NCBI GenBank assembly: GCA_902362805.1
Contig: CABIXY010000003.1
Coordinates: 529,140-593,139 of the forward strand
DNA: 64,000 nt
Reading direction: 5' to 3'
DNA from: Eubacteriaceae bacterium
GTDB lineage: Bacteria; Bacillota; Clostridia; Peptostreptococcales; Anaerovoracaceae
Part shown: piece after piece, positions 9,333 through 17,235 of the stretch
Numbering within the stretch: the first letter of the stretch is position 1
How the letters are laid out: every line of letters begins with the position of its first letter
Made by a program: the position numbers and the translations under genes
The notes under the pieces: model-generated
What the model was told of the DNA's origin: nothing
The model's input: the letters and a program-made list of their open reading frames with translations, nothing else
Databases searched by the model: none

Positions 9333-9368
9333 AAAAGGAATGTTTGGCATCATTCCTTTTCTTTTTTT
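9333..9368 (+). terminator. Intrinsic terminator of the ddaH operon
   Basis: AAAAGGAATG (9333-9342) pairs perfectly with CATTCCTTTT (9351-9360) around an 8-nt loop and is followed by CTTTTTTTAT. Confidence 0.88.
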
Positions 9369-9425
9369 ATAACATTTAAAATGACTGCAAAATAAGACCA
9401 ATATGCATAACACCATTGAGGAGAC

Positions 9426-9497
9426 GGGTTATGCAAATCGAGGCGGGCGGAGGCAAAAACTTAGAAGTATTAGTGAAACAAACATTTTGCATAACCC
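9426..9497. repeat. Short inverted-repeat element, GTTAYGCA family (copy 1)
   Basis: This 72-bp segment is bounded by a perfect 12-bp terminal inverted repeat, GGGTTATGCAAA and TTTGCATAACCC. An additional TGCATAAC lies outside it at 9404-9411. A related 69-bp element with the same ends and a similar TTAGAA..A.TAGT.GAAA core is at 52620-52688. It lies in the otherwise empty 400-bp gap between the dehydrogenase operon and rpsU. The short open frames here contain the repeat and show no protein similarity that I recognise. Confidence 0.6.
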
Positions 9498-9616
9498 TAG
9501 AAAGCGTAAATTCCGCCAAATCGGCAATCGGCTTTAGATTCAGTCGTTTCAGGGCAAAGGGGGCAGACTCGCCGCTATTTGCTGAAAAGTTAAAGTAACG
9601 AATTTCAAAAATTGAC

Positions 9617-9645
9617 TTGCCTATCTCGCTCAAAAATAGTATAAT
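9617..9645 (+). promoter_or_regulatory. Promoter of rpsU-yqeY
   Basis: TTGCCT (9617-9622), a 17-bp spacer and TATAAT (9640-9645) lie about 70 bp upstream of rpsU. Confidence 0.6.
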
Positions 9646-9713
9646 AATTCCGTTATAGGCACAAGACTGTTCACAGCTTAATATTTCAAGTTGGTCAGGA
9701 GGTGAATTGGAAT

Positions 9714-9893
9714 ATGGCACAAGTTATCGTAAGAGAAAACGAAAGTTTGGAAAGCGCTCTGAAGAGATTTAAGAGATCATGCGCTAGAGACGGCGTTATG
9801 AGCGAACTTAGAAAAAGAGAGCACTACGAAAAGCCGAGCGTAAAAAGAAAGAAAAAGTCTGAAGCCGCTAGAAAAAAGGCTAAGAAATACTAG
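9714..9893 (+). CDS. rpsU: 30S ribosomal protein S21
   Basis: A small, very basic protein of 59 residues starting [21 protein letters not shown], which is diagnostic of bS21. The lysine/arginine-rich C-terminus ([16 protein letters not shown]) is typical of Firmicutes. bS21 binds the 30S platform near the 3' end of 16S rRNA and helps initiation. I place the start at the ATG at 9714, because AGGAGGTG ends 9 bases upstream; an in-frame GTG at 9702 lies inside that site. yqeY follows 24 bases later, the usual rpsU-yqeY order of Firmicutes. Confidence 0.97.
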   Translation: MAQVIVRENESLESALKRFKRSCARDGVMSELRKREHYEKPSVKRKKKSEAARKKAKKY

Positions 9894-9917
9894 TCATTTA
9901 GGATCGAGGTGATATAA

Positions 9918-10364
9918 ATGGCTTTGAAAGAACAACTTATGGCCGATTTTAAAGACGCGATGAAAGCCCGCGACGAAATCGCCAAGAATACAATCAGTCT
10001 CGCCCGTGCGGCCATCAAGCAGTACGAGGTGGACAACAGAGAAGAACTAGACGATGCAGGCATTATTGCAATTTTATCTAAGCAAGTTAAAATGCGTAAA
10101 GATGCCCTCGCTGATTTTGAAAAAGCTGGAAGAACAGATCTAGTCGACGCATATAATCAAGAAATTGAAATTCTTAACCGCTATCTGCCTGAACAATTAT
10201 CGAGAGAAAAAGTTCTCGAGATTGTAAAAGAGACTGCAGCCTCACTTGGAATCGAAGGAGGCAAGCAGAACATGGGTAAGCTGATGGGGCCTGTTATGGG
10301 TAAGGTCAAAGGCCTTGCTGACGGAAACCTGGTCAAAGATGTCGTGATGGAATTTCTTTCATAA
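9918..10364 (+). CDS. yqeY: GatB/YqeY domain protein
   Basis: The 148-residue protein has the YqeY pattern: an N-terminal helix MALKEQLMADFKDAMKARD, the LSKQVKMRKDALADFEKAGR segment, and a C-terminal helical domain NMGKLMGPVMGKVKGLADGNLV. That last domain resembles the tRNA-binding tail of the GatB amidotransferase subunit. The exact role of YqeY is not established; a tRNA-related function is usually inferred. It forms an operon with rpsU and is closed by a strong terminator. Confidence 0.93.
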   Translation: MALKEQLMADFKDAMKARDEIAKNTISLARAAIKQYEVDNREELDDAGIIAILSKQVKMRKDALADFEKAGRTDLVDAYNQEIEILNRYLPEQLSREKVLEIVKETAASLGIEGGKQNMGKLMGPVMGKVKGLADGNLVKDVVMEFLS

Positions 10365-10378
10365 TATCTGACTTACGG

Positions 10379-10410
10379 ACAACCTGGTAGAAATACCAGG
10401 TTGTTTTTTA
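10379..10410 (+). terminator. Intrinsic terminator of rpsU-yqeY
   Basis: A perfect 11-bp stem, ACAACCTGGTA (10379-10389) with TACCAGGTTGT (10394-10404), has a GAAA tetraloop and a run of T. Confidence 0.93.
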
Positions 10411-10547
10411 CGTTTAACAAAGTGCGCTGTAAGTTACTATGCCGTGAAGAATATTACAGAATACAGATTCTAAATTGATATACTGGTTATTTTTAGGTGA
10501 GTTTTAGAAAAATAACTTAAAACAAAAAACAATTAGGAGGGAAGAAC

Positions 10548-10577
10548 TTGTCAAAAATGCTCGGGGAGAGGTATAAT
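10548..10577 (+). promoter_or_regulatory. Promoter of the surface-protein leader
   Basis: TTGTCA (10548-10553), an 18-bp spacer and TATAAT (10572-10577) would start a transcript near 10584. That leaves an untranslated leader of about 240 nt before the surface-protein gene. Confidence 0.55.
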
Positions 10578-10587
10578 ATTTATAGAA

Positions 10588-10639
10588 AATAAAGCAGTGA
10601 TGAAACTCGCAATGAGTCAATGAATCGTTGCGCTTTATT
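10588..10639 (+). promoter_or_regulatory. Structured 5' leader, three-way-junction shape, unassigned
   Basis: AATAAAGC (10588-10595) pairs perfectly with GCTTTATT (10632-10639). Inside lie two small hairpins, ACTC-GCAAT-GAGT and CAAT-GAATC-GTTG. It sits at the very start of the predicted transcript, upstream of the riboswitch. I do not recognise an RNA family; it may be a 5' stabiliser or a second sensor. Confidence 0.4.
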
Positions 10640-10691
10640 ATCAAATGTCAGGTGCGGCATGCCCGTATTAAAATCTGAAAGTAAGGAGGAA

Positions 10692-10789
10692 TCTTGCCAA
10701 AGCCGGCGAAAACCGGTGACGGAAAACTAAAGGGCCTTACCATCCCCATGGTTGGCAGCCAGTTGTCCGGGTACAGACAGATACCCGGT
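10692..10789 (+). promoter_or_regulatory. Probable cyclic-di-GMP-I (GEMM) riboswitch
   Basis: The order of elements fits the GEMM-I aptamer. A CCGG-CGAAAA-CCGG hairpin with a GAAA-type loop (10703-10716) is followed by GACGGAAAACTAAAGGGCC (10718-10735), close to the conserved GACGCAAA...GGG strand. A P3 hairpin ACCAT-CCCC-ATGGT (10739-10752) and GGCAGCCAGTTG (10754-10765) come next. A CCGGGTA/TACCCGG stem (10767-10788) and an ACGGG-AGAA-CCCGT hairpin (10794-10807) come before the start codon. One highly conserved position differs (GACGG instead of GACGC), so binding should be tested. There is no clear terminator poly-U, so control of translation is more likely. Confidence 0.7.
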
Positions 10790-10821
10790 AAAAACGGGAG
10801 AACCCGTAAGATGGGGAATTT

Positions 10822-12993
10822 ATGAAAAAAATGAAAAAGCTGATGACACTGGTACTAGCAGTGTCCATGGTCTGTATGACAGGTGTGACGTCCTTTGCAG
10901 ACGTACAAGGACCCAATGGAGATGAGAATGGAAATGTTTCATGTCTGACTTGCAAAAATGAAGAAGAGGGACATGTTCACGATGCAAGCTGTTACAATCA
11001 TACTTGGGATGATGGACAGGAGATGACACCTGCGACTTGTACAGAAGCTGGTGAGCGATTGTACACTTGTACAGTTCCTGACTGTGGTAAAACAAAGACG
11101 GAATTCATTCCAGCAGAGCACGCATGGGATGAAGGCGAAGTTACCATAGCGCCGACTTGTACAGAAAAAGGGGAAACGAAGTATAATTGTACCAGAGCAG
11201 GCTGTGCGGAGATGAAACTAGAAGCTGTGGAGGCATTGGGACACAACTGGGATGAAGGAACCGTTACGACACCAGCCACAGATACATCAAACGGCGAAAA
11301 GCTGTTTAAGTGTCAGCGCGAAGGTTGTGAAGCAACAAGAACCGAAGTGATTCCAGCTAAATATACTTATGTATCAGGGCAGAGCAAGTGGAAAACCAAC
11401 GTAATTTCCTTTGCGCCGACAAGTGAAGGAATCACTTACGAAATTTCCTATCAAGATAGTAAGGAAAACGTATACACGCAGGAAGAAGTCAACAACATGA
11501 ATCAAGCGGAAATCAAGTCACACTGTTTGTTCATCTCACAAATCACGTATACTATTCCTAAAGATTACGAAGGAAAATCGGTAAATATCTTTGTTGGAGA
11601 TGCCATTAACGACGCCGCAAATTATATGCTCTATGTTCCTGGCGATGCAGCACCGATTCAGTTTGCCATTGTAAACCTCTCTTCTCATGATTATGCTTAT
11701 AAAAAGGGAAGTTTCGCAGTGACAACAGAGGAATATCAACAGTATTTCGATAAAGGTTGGGCAACACCAACTGATACTATTGGATTTGATGGACAGAGCA
11801 TTCCTCGTGAGTACTTTTCATATCGGAGCGGAAACTGGGCAATTGCCAAACTTTATGATGCATTTAGCTTAGGCAGTATAAAAAGTTCACAGCTGACTGA
11901 TGAAGAACTAGGCAAAAAACTGGTTGAGGCTGGATATGAGAATGGCATTGCTGATCTGCATAAGTACTATCTGGACTACTACAATGATAAAAACGACACC
12001 TCTTATACGGCGCTTGAACAATTGCCTGATAAAGACATCGCAACTCTGGTAACTAGCGGATATACAGCTGATACAAAGGAAACAAATATTGAAGTATCAG
12101 AATTGCTGTATAACTATTATTATAATCATCTGTACAGTCTGGCACCAGTAGAGACTGGCTACCCAGGTAATACAAACAATGATTATACTATGGGCGAACA
12201 TATGCGTAATTACAACAGTGGTAAACCTAGCCTATTTGATGGCTCAATTTCCGAAAGTTGGAGCGATATTGCCGCATCTTCTGATGGAAAATCCATAACA
12301 TATGTATGGGACGGTTTTGAGGCCTGGATTAATGCGCCAGATACGCAAAATCCATATCAAAATTACAACTATGGTTTCACTGCAGGTTTTTCACTAGAGC
12401 GAACGGATACAACTTACAGTGTCGTGACGAACTATTATACATCTACAGATGGAGGTAATCCGGTTCTAGATGGCTCTGTGAACAGGGTAGAACAGATGGC
12501 GATTAATGTGGGAGAAACAGCTAGCGTAATCCCTGTGGATGAATGGAATTTGTATGACGAAAACAAGTACAAGCTTGAGGATTCAGCAAAGCTGAGTTTG
12601 ACAGCTGTGGCTGATCCTGCTGCCAACGTAATAACACTTAACTATTATCGTAATGTGTCAGGTCAGGTGATTATTCCAACTCCACCAATTGTTCCGGTGG
12701 ATCCGATTCCGCCGGTAGACCCACCAGTGGATCCGGACAACCCGCAGCCGTTACCGCCGGATGAGAACCTGGAGGATCCCGAGGAGCCGGATAACCCGAC
12801 AGACAATCCGAACCAGCAGCTTCCGCCGGACGAACATTTGGAAAAAGACGACAACGTAAAAGCGGCGAAGTCAGAGAATCCAGATCAGCCGAAAACCGGT
12901 GACCAATCACAGTTGGCTCTCTATCTGCTTCTGGCTGCAGGTGCCAGTGGTGCATTGACATTAACAGTGAGAAGAAAAAGAGCGAGCAAATAA
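10822..12993 (+). CDS. Secreted, sortase-anchored surface protein with cysteine repeats
   Basis: The protein has 723 residues. A signal peptide covers about 1-26 (KKLMTLVLAVSMVCMTGVTSFA). Three repeats of about 40 residues follow (about 60-180), each with a W-D-(D/E)-G start, a TCT-type cysteine and a C-x4-6-C pair; the third has lost its first cysteine. The middle (about 185-610) is unlike anything I can name and ends in a MucBP-like beta segment. A proline/aspartate-rich wall-spanning stretch follows, then a QPKTG sorting signal at 689-693, a hydrophobic helix and a basic tail. This layout means covalent attachment to peptidoglycan by a sortase, which is not encoded in this window. The riboswitch upstream suggests expression linked to c-di-GMP and a sessile or adherent state. 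Confidence 0.82.
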   Translation: MKKMKKLMTLVLAVSMVCMTGVTSFADVQGPNGDENGNVSCLTCKNEEEGHVHDASCYNHTWDDGQEMTPATCTEAGERLYTCTVPDCGKTKTEFIPAEHAWDEGEVTIAPTCTEKGETKYNCTRAGCAEMKLEAVEALGHNWDEGTVTTPATDTSNGEKLFKCQREGCEATRTEVIPAKYTYVSGQSKWKTNVISFAPTSEGITYEISYQDSKENVYTQEEVNNMNQAEIKSHCLFISQITYTIPKDYEGKSVNIFVGDAINDAANYMLYVPGDAAPIQFAIVNLSSHDYAYKKGSFAVTTEEYQQYFDKGWATPTDTIGFDGQSIPREYFSYRSGNWAIAKLYDAFSLGSIKSSQLTDEELGKKLVEAGYENGIADLHKYYLDYYNDKNDTSYTALEQLPDKDIATLVTSGYTADTKETNIEVSELLYNYYYNHLYSLAPVETGYPGNTNNDYTMGEHMRNYNSGKPSLFDGSISESWSDIAASSDGKSITYVWDGFEAWINAPDTQNPYQNYNYGFTAGFSLERTDTTYSVVTNYYTSTDGGNPVLDGSVNRVEQMAINVGETASVIPVDEWNLYDENKYKLEDSAKLSLTAVADPAANVITLNYYRNVSGQVIIPTPPIVPVDPIPPVDPPVDPDNPQPLPPDENLEDPEEPDNPTDNPNQQLPPDEHLEKDDNVKAAKSENPDQPKTGDQSQLALYLLLAAGASGALTLTVRRKRASK

Positions 12994-13016
12994 ACTTTAA
13001 AACGATGTTTGATTTA

Positions 13017-13051
13017 GCCGTCGTACCGCTGATGCGGTGCGGCGGTTTTTT
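13017..13051 (+). terminator. Intrinsic terminator of the surface-protein gene
   Basis: GCCGTCGTACCGC pairs with GCGGTGCGGCGG around TGAT, with two imperfect positions, and is followed by TTTTTTG. Confidence 0.85.
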
Positions 13052-13121
13052 GCTGTCCATTTTAAAACCGGGTTACACGGGGTCAGCTGACCTGACCCAG
13101 GAACTTGGACTAAAGGGGGCA

Positions 13122-13192
13122 GTTACGCATCAGCCGGTGCCCAGCGGCAGACTGCTTAACGAAAGAGGCCAAATCAGCCGAAACTGCGTAAC
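13122..13192. repeat. Short inverted-repeat element, GTTAYGCA family (copy 2)
   Basis: GTTACGCA (13122-13129) and TGCGTAAC (13185-13192) are perfect inverted repeats bounding 71 bp. The same architecture is found at 9426-9497 and 52620-52688. A separate 12-bp palindrome, GGTCAGCTGACC, lies at 13081-13092. The gap 13052-13316 holds nothing else that I can name. Confidence 0.5.
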
Positions 13193-13316
13193 AGTGGCAG
13201 CTCAAGAACTCAAGAGCGCCCGGTCAACTAGTTGTTTTCACGGGTGCTGAATCAATCTGACGTCTTTTTACCCACTAACAAGTCATATCGGCTGGCTACA
13301 CGGCATACATTCTAAC

Positions 13317-13580
13317 ATGAAACTGATAAACGAATTTACCTTTGACTTCGATATTACCGGACCAAAGGTTACGGCTTCTGCAAATGCAGCCATCATTGAA
13401 AATGTACTCAGAGTAGTTTTGATCAGCGATACTTCGGTGACAGTTGATACGGGACGCTTTTTTGTCACTGTCAAAGGAAGCAGATTTGTGATAAGCGAAA
13501 TTTGGGAAGGACGAATGGAACTTGAAGGAAAAATCGAGGGAATCGAATTTTATAAGGCATTGGGTAAGGATCAGGCTTGA
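13317..13580 (+). CDS. yqfC: YqfC-family sporulation protein
   Basis: The product has 87 residues, near the usual 90-95. The pattern VTASANAAIIENVLRVVLISDTSVTVDTGRFFVTVKG...MELEGKIEGIEF fits the YabP/YqfC family. These are small beta-rich proteins made in the mother cell under sigma-E and found next to yqfD and phoH, as here. No clear ribosome-binding site precedes the ATG at 13317, so the start is uncertain. The 3' end overlaps the yqfD frame. Confidence 0.8.
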   Translation: MKLINEFTFDFDITGPKVTASANAAIIENVLRVVLISDTSVTVDTGRFFVTVKGSRFVISEIWEGRMELEGKIEGIEFYKALGKDQA

Positions 13581-14550
13581 GGGGTTTAAGCCCGAACGGA
13601 TTATTTCGGAGGCCATTGCCCGCGGCATTGCCATACGCCAAATAGATTACAAAGATGAGACGGAAGTCTGCATGACAATGGCAGAAGAGGATTTCCGAGT
13701 AATCAAGAAAATCGCTAAGAGCAAGTACAAATTTACCATCATCGACGAGGGAGGTGCGCATCCTGTTGTCAAGAAGATCAAGGCAGGCAAGATGATGATT
13801 GCGGGAATGGCGATTTTCCTCCTCTTTTTTTGTGCCCAGAATCTTTTCGTGCGCGAAATCAACGTCATCGGCTGTAAAAGCATTACAGAGACCAGTGTCA
13901 GGGAATGCCTCAAAGAAGAAGGTCTCTACGAAGGCGGCAGAAAGAATTTTGACTGCGACGCAATCGAACGCAGACTTTTTAAGGAATTTGACAATATCGT
14001 ATGGGCAAAGGTGGCCTATGAGGGAAATTATGTTGAGGTCAAAATCTCTGAAAGCAAACAAGTTCCCAGCGACAAAGTCGACAAAGACACGCCGTGCAAT
14101 ATCGTGGCGGAAAAAGACTGTTACATCGAAAGGATTTTATCCTATAGAGGAAGAAGTGTCGTAGCAAAGAATGATTTTGTGAGAAAAGGGGATATACTGA
14201 TTACAGGAACCATTCCGATTGAACATCCTTCCTATGAGATGGGAAAGGATGATGCAGCGGAGCATTACGTCCACGCTGGAGGTAAAATTGTAGCCAGAGT
14301 ACCTTATTATTATTCCTTCTACATGGAGGAAACAGATGATGTCAAAGCCAAAGCAGGATCCATGCTCAGAGAGTGGATTGCAGAAAATATCCCAGAAAAT
14401 GCGCAAATTTTAAATAAAGACTTTCATTTTGACAAGAAAAAAAATATAATAAGAGTATATGGTACGGTAGAAACTCGCCAGCAGGTGGGGAAAGAAAAGG
14501 AGATTGTAATTGACAAACACAAACGAGGAACTAAAGAAGATACAGATTGA
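13522..14550 (+). CDS. yqfD: YqfD-family sporulation protein
   Basis: The predicted 342-residue product has a cytoplasmic N-terminal domain, one membrane helix (about residues 93-110, MMIAGMAIFLLFFCAQNLF) and an extracytoplasmic domain. In that domain INVIGCKSITETSVRECLKEEGLYEG resembles a POTRA-like fold. YqfD (SpoIV-related) is a sporulation protein of poorly known role. The TTG at 13522 is the longest start and overlaps yqfC by 59 bp, which is unusually long; no better start codon with a good SD is visible, so the true start may be later. phoH overlaps its 3' end by 41 bp. Confidence 0.85.
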   Translation: MKEKSRESNFIRHWVRIRLEGFKPERIISEAIARGIAIRQIDYKDETEVCMTMAEEDFRVIKKIAKSKYKFTIIDEGGAHPVVKKIKAGKMMIAGMAIFLLFFCAQNLFVREINVIGCKSITETSVRECLKEEGLYEGGRKNFDCDAIERRLFKEFDNIVWAKVAYEGNYVEVKISESKQVPSDKVDKDTPCNIVAEKDCYIERILSYRGRSVVAKNDFVRKGDILITGTIPIEHPSYEMGKDDAAEHYVHAGGKIVARVPYYYSFYMEETDDVKAKAGSMLREWIAENIPENAQILNKDFHFDKKKNIIRVYGTVETRQQVGKEKEIVIDKHKRGTKEDTD

Positions 14551-15493
14551 GGACGATGTCGATAGGATAGAATTATTCGGCAATATGGATGCCAACCTGA
14601 GTTTAATACAGGAAAGCACAGGCGTAGAGATTTTTCAAAGAGACGACTGCCTGCTGCTGCGCGGCGACAAGCTGGAACTGGCAGAAGGCATACTCAATGA
14701 ACTGATGGACATTATCAGAGTAGGAGAAAAACTGGACGTTCAGAAGGTCAACTATATCATCAGCCTCAAGGAACAGGGCTTATCTTATCGTGAGAATAAC
14801 GTGAGCAAGGATATCATCTGCTTTACTTGCAAGGGAAGACCGCTGAAGCCCAAGACCATCGGACAGAAAAATTATGTAAACAGCATCAGAAAGAGAGACA
14901 TTGTCTTTGGCATCGGACCGGCAGGAACAGGGAAAACCTATATCGCCGTAGCCATGGCAATCAACGCTTTTAAAAATAAAGAAGTACAGAAGATCATTCT
15001 GGCAAGACCAGCAGTGGAAGCAGGGGAACGGTTAGGCTTTCTGCCTGGAGATCTGCAGGAGAAAGTGGACCCTTATCTGCGTCCCCTGTATGACGCCTTG
15101 TACGATATCCTGGGACGGGACAATGCCTCAAGATTAAAGGAAAAAGAAGTGATAGAGGTCGTTCCTCTTGCATATATGAGAGGCCGGACTTTGGACAACT
15201 CTTTCATCATCCTCGACGAGGCGCAGAATACCACCAGGGAACAGATGAAGATGTTTCTCACCAGAATGGGCTTTGGCTCAAAAGTAGTCGTCACCGGTGA
15301 TATTACGCAGATCGACCTGCCGAGAGGGAAGAAAAGTGGTTTGATCGAGGCGGAAAGGGTACTAAAGAACGTAAAGGATATTGATTTCTGCTATCTGAAA
15401 GACGTGGACGTGGTCAGACATGAGCTGGTCAAACAGATTATCAACGCCTATGATCAGTTTTACAAGAAGTACCCAGAAGAAATTGAGGAATAA
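14510..15493 (+). CDS. phoH: PhoH family protein (PhoH-like ATPase)
   Basis: The 327-residue protein has a Walker A motif GPAGTGKTY (about 142), a Walker B motif FIILDEAQNT and the PhoH signature LARPAVEAGERLGFLPGDLQEKVDPYLRPLYDAL. An N-terminal KH-like region precedes the ATPase. PhoH proteins are RNA-linked ATPases or helicases thought to act in rRNA maturation with YbeY, whose gene follows after 2 bases. The TTG start at 14510 has AAAAGGAGA about 8 bases upstream and lies inside the end of yqfD, indicating translational coupling. Confidence 0.95.
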   Translation: MTNTNEELKKIQIEDDVDRIELFGNMDANLSLIQESTGVEIFQRDDCLLLRGDKLELAEGILNELMDIIRVGEKLDVQKVNYIISLKEQGLSYRENNVSKDIICFTCKGRPLKPKTIGQKNYVNSIRKRDIVFGIGPAGTGKTYIAVAMAINAFKNKEVQKIILARPAVEAGERLGFLPGDLQEKVDPYLRPLYDALYDILGRDNASRLKEKEVIEVVPLAYMRGRTLDNSFIILDEAQNTTREQMKMFLTRMGFGSKVVVTGDITQIDLPRGKKSGLIEAERVLKNVKDIDFCYLKDVDVVRHELVKQIINAYDQFYKKYPEEIEE

Positions 15494-15495
15494 GT

Positions 15496-15951
15496 ATGAA
15501 TATCTATTTTGAAGATGGACAAGCGGTAGCGGATACGATTTTAGACACAATGATCAAAGCGGCGGAATACTGTCTGGATTTGGAACAGGTGGATAAGGCG
15601 CGCGCGGAAATCAGTGTGACATTCGTGGAAGCAGAAGAAATCAGAAATCTGAACCGGGAATATAGAAATACAGACAAAGTAACGGACGTTCTCTCTTTCC
15701 CTCAGTTTGACGACCTGAACGAGATTCCGGAGTTTGGAGAAATCTGCCTGGGAGACGTGGTCATCTGCAAGGATCGCGCTATGGAGCAGGCAGAAGAATT
15801 CGGACACTCTTTTGAACGAGAGATCATCTATTTGTTTACCCACAGCATTCTCCATTTGCTGGGGTATGATCACATGGAAGAAGAAGAGAAGAAGGAAATG
15901 CGCCAGCGAGAGGAAGAAGTGATGGAGCATCTGGGGATATTGAGGAGGTAA
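15496..15951 (+). CDS. ybeY: Endoribonuclease YbeY (rRNA maturation)
   Basis: The 151-residue protein has the UPF0054 zinc signature HSILHLLGYDH near its C-terminus, where three histidines bind the metal, and NTDKVTDVLSFP near the middle. YbeY is a single-strand RNA endonuclease needed for 16S rRNA 3'-end maturation and ribosome quality control. It is tightly packed between phoH and cdd, the standard Firmicute order, although no dgkA gene is present between them. Confidence 0.96.
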   Translation: MNIYFEDGQAVADTILDTMIKAAEYCLDLEQVDKARAEISVTFVEAEEIRNLNREYRNTDKVTDVLSFPQFDDLNEIPEFGEICLGDVVICKDRAMEQAEEFGHSFEREIIYLFTHSILHLLGYDHMEEEEKKEMRQREEEVMEHLGILRR

Positions 15952-15955
15952 GGAT

Positions 15956-16333
15956 ATGGATTACAAAGAATTGTACAGAAAGGCTGTAGAGGTCATGCCA
16001 AATGCTTACACGCCTTTTTCGAAGTTTAACGTGGGCGCGGCGCTTTTGATCAAGACGGGGGAAGTCTTTACTGGCGTCAATGTGGAGAATAGCTCTTATG
16101 GAGCTACGATCTGTGCCGAGAGAACAGCTTGTGTCAAAGCAGTCTCGGAGGGGTTTCGCCAATTTGAGGCTCTGGCTGTTGCCTCCAGCGGAGGAACGGC
16201 ATACCCCTGCGGCATCTGCAGACAATTTCTCTACGAATTTGCACCGGATCTGACCGTCATCGTCGGAGAAGACGAAGACCACCTGAAGATATACAAACTC
16301 AATGAACTACTACTGGAAGGATTTAAATTATGA
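15956..16333 (+). CDS. cdd: Cytidine deaminase
   Basis: The 125-residue protein is close to the size of homotetrameric cytidine deaminases. It has the catalytic CAE motif (GATICAERTACVKA) and the second zinc-binding pair PCGICRQ. It deaminates cytidine and deoxycytidine to uridine forms in pyrimidine salvage. GAGGAGGT lies 6 bases before the ATG. Its stop overlaps the era start (ATGA). Confidence 0.97.
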   Translation: MDYKELYRKAVEVMPNAYTPFSKFNVGAALLIKTGEVFTGVNVENSSYGATICAERTACVKAVSEGFRQFEALAVASSGGTAYPCGICRQFLYEFAPDLTVIVGEDEDHLKIYKLNELLLEGFKL

Positions 16334-17232
16334 TGAAATCAGGGTTTATCGGCATCATCGGCCGTCCCAATGTGGGAAAATCGACACTGCTCAACAGCAT
16401 TTTAGGAGAAAAAATCGCCATCACTACGGACAAGCCGCAGACGACGCGAAACAGCATCAGAGGCATCTACACCAGATTCGATCAGGACGGCGATGCAGAC
16501 GGCGTGCAGATGGTGTTTATCGATACGCCGGGCATTCACAAGGCCAGAAATAAGCTGGGAGCCGCTATGACGGACATGGCGTTAAGCACCTTCAAGGAAG
16601 TGGATGTGATTCTGTTCCTGGTGGACGGCAGCATCAAAAAGGGGCCGGGGGACAAGTACATCGTCGATCTGATCAAAGATTTAGACACGCCGAAGATTCT
16701 TGTCATCAACAAGATCGATACCATGGGACCAGAAGAATATAAAGAAATTTTTGACGAGTATCACGAACTTGGCGTCTTTGACGGTATTTTCGGCACGTCA
16801 GCCCTGGAGGGCAAGAACGTTCCTGCTTTGCTAGACAAGATTGAAGAATATATGGAAGAGGGACCGATGTTTTTCCCGGAAGACATGGTGACCGATCATC
16901 CGGAGCGCTTCATCGTCAGCGAAATTATCAGAGAAAAAGTGCTCAATTATCTAGAAGAAGAAGTTCCTCACGGTGTGGCCATCGAAATCGAATCCTATAA
17001 AGAAGAACCGAACATCACCCGCATCGGAGCAGTGATTTATTGTGAGAAGAAATCTCACAAAGGTATCATCATCGGCAAGCAGGGCAAGAAACTGAAAGGA
17101 ATCGGCAAAGCGGCACGCCTGGAGATCGAAGCGCTGCTGGGAACAAAAGTCTATATAGAATTATGGGTCAAAGTAAAGGAAAACTGGAGAGACAGTGATT
17201 TTGCGCTGTCCAATTTTGGTTATAAGGAATAG
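16330..17232 (+). CDS. era: GTPase Era
   Basis: The 300-residue protein has a GTPase domain with G1 GRPNVGKST, switch TTRNSIRG, G3 DTPG and G4 NKID, and a C-terminal KH domain with IIGKQGKKLKGIGKAARLEIE. Era binds the 3' end of 16S rRNA and couples small-subunit assembly to growth. Two adjacent ATG codons (16330, 16333) are possible starts; GGAAGGA lies upstream. It sits in the conserved ybeY-cdd-era-recO block. Confidence 0.98.
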   Translation: MMKSGFIGIIGRPNVGKSTLLNSILGEKIAITTDKPQTTRNSIRGIYTRFDQDGDADGVQMVFIDTPGIHKARNKLGAAMTDMALSTFKEVDVILFLVDGSIKKGPGDKYIVDLIKDLDTPKILVINKIDTMGPEEYKEIFDEYHELGVFDGIFGTSALEGKNVPALLDKIEEYMEEGPMFFPEDMVTDHPERFIVSEIIREKVLNYLEEEVPHGVAIEIESYKEEPNITRIGAVIYCEKKSHKGIIIGKQGKKLKGIGKAARLEIEALLGTKVYIELWVKVKENWRDSDFALSNFGYKE

Positions 17233-17235
17233 ACT

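Noticed and set aside
9376..9720. 114-residue minus-strand frame before rpsU
   Set aside because: It covers the inverted-repeat element and the rpsU promoter and runs into rpsU itself; composition and motifs do not look like a protein.
10590..10640. Hammerhead ribozyme or c-di-GMP-II aptamer in the surface-protein leader
   Set aside because: TGATGAA is present, but the GAAA core and the other conserved strands of either RNA are absent.
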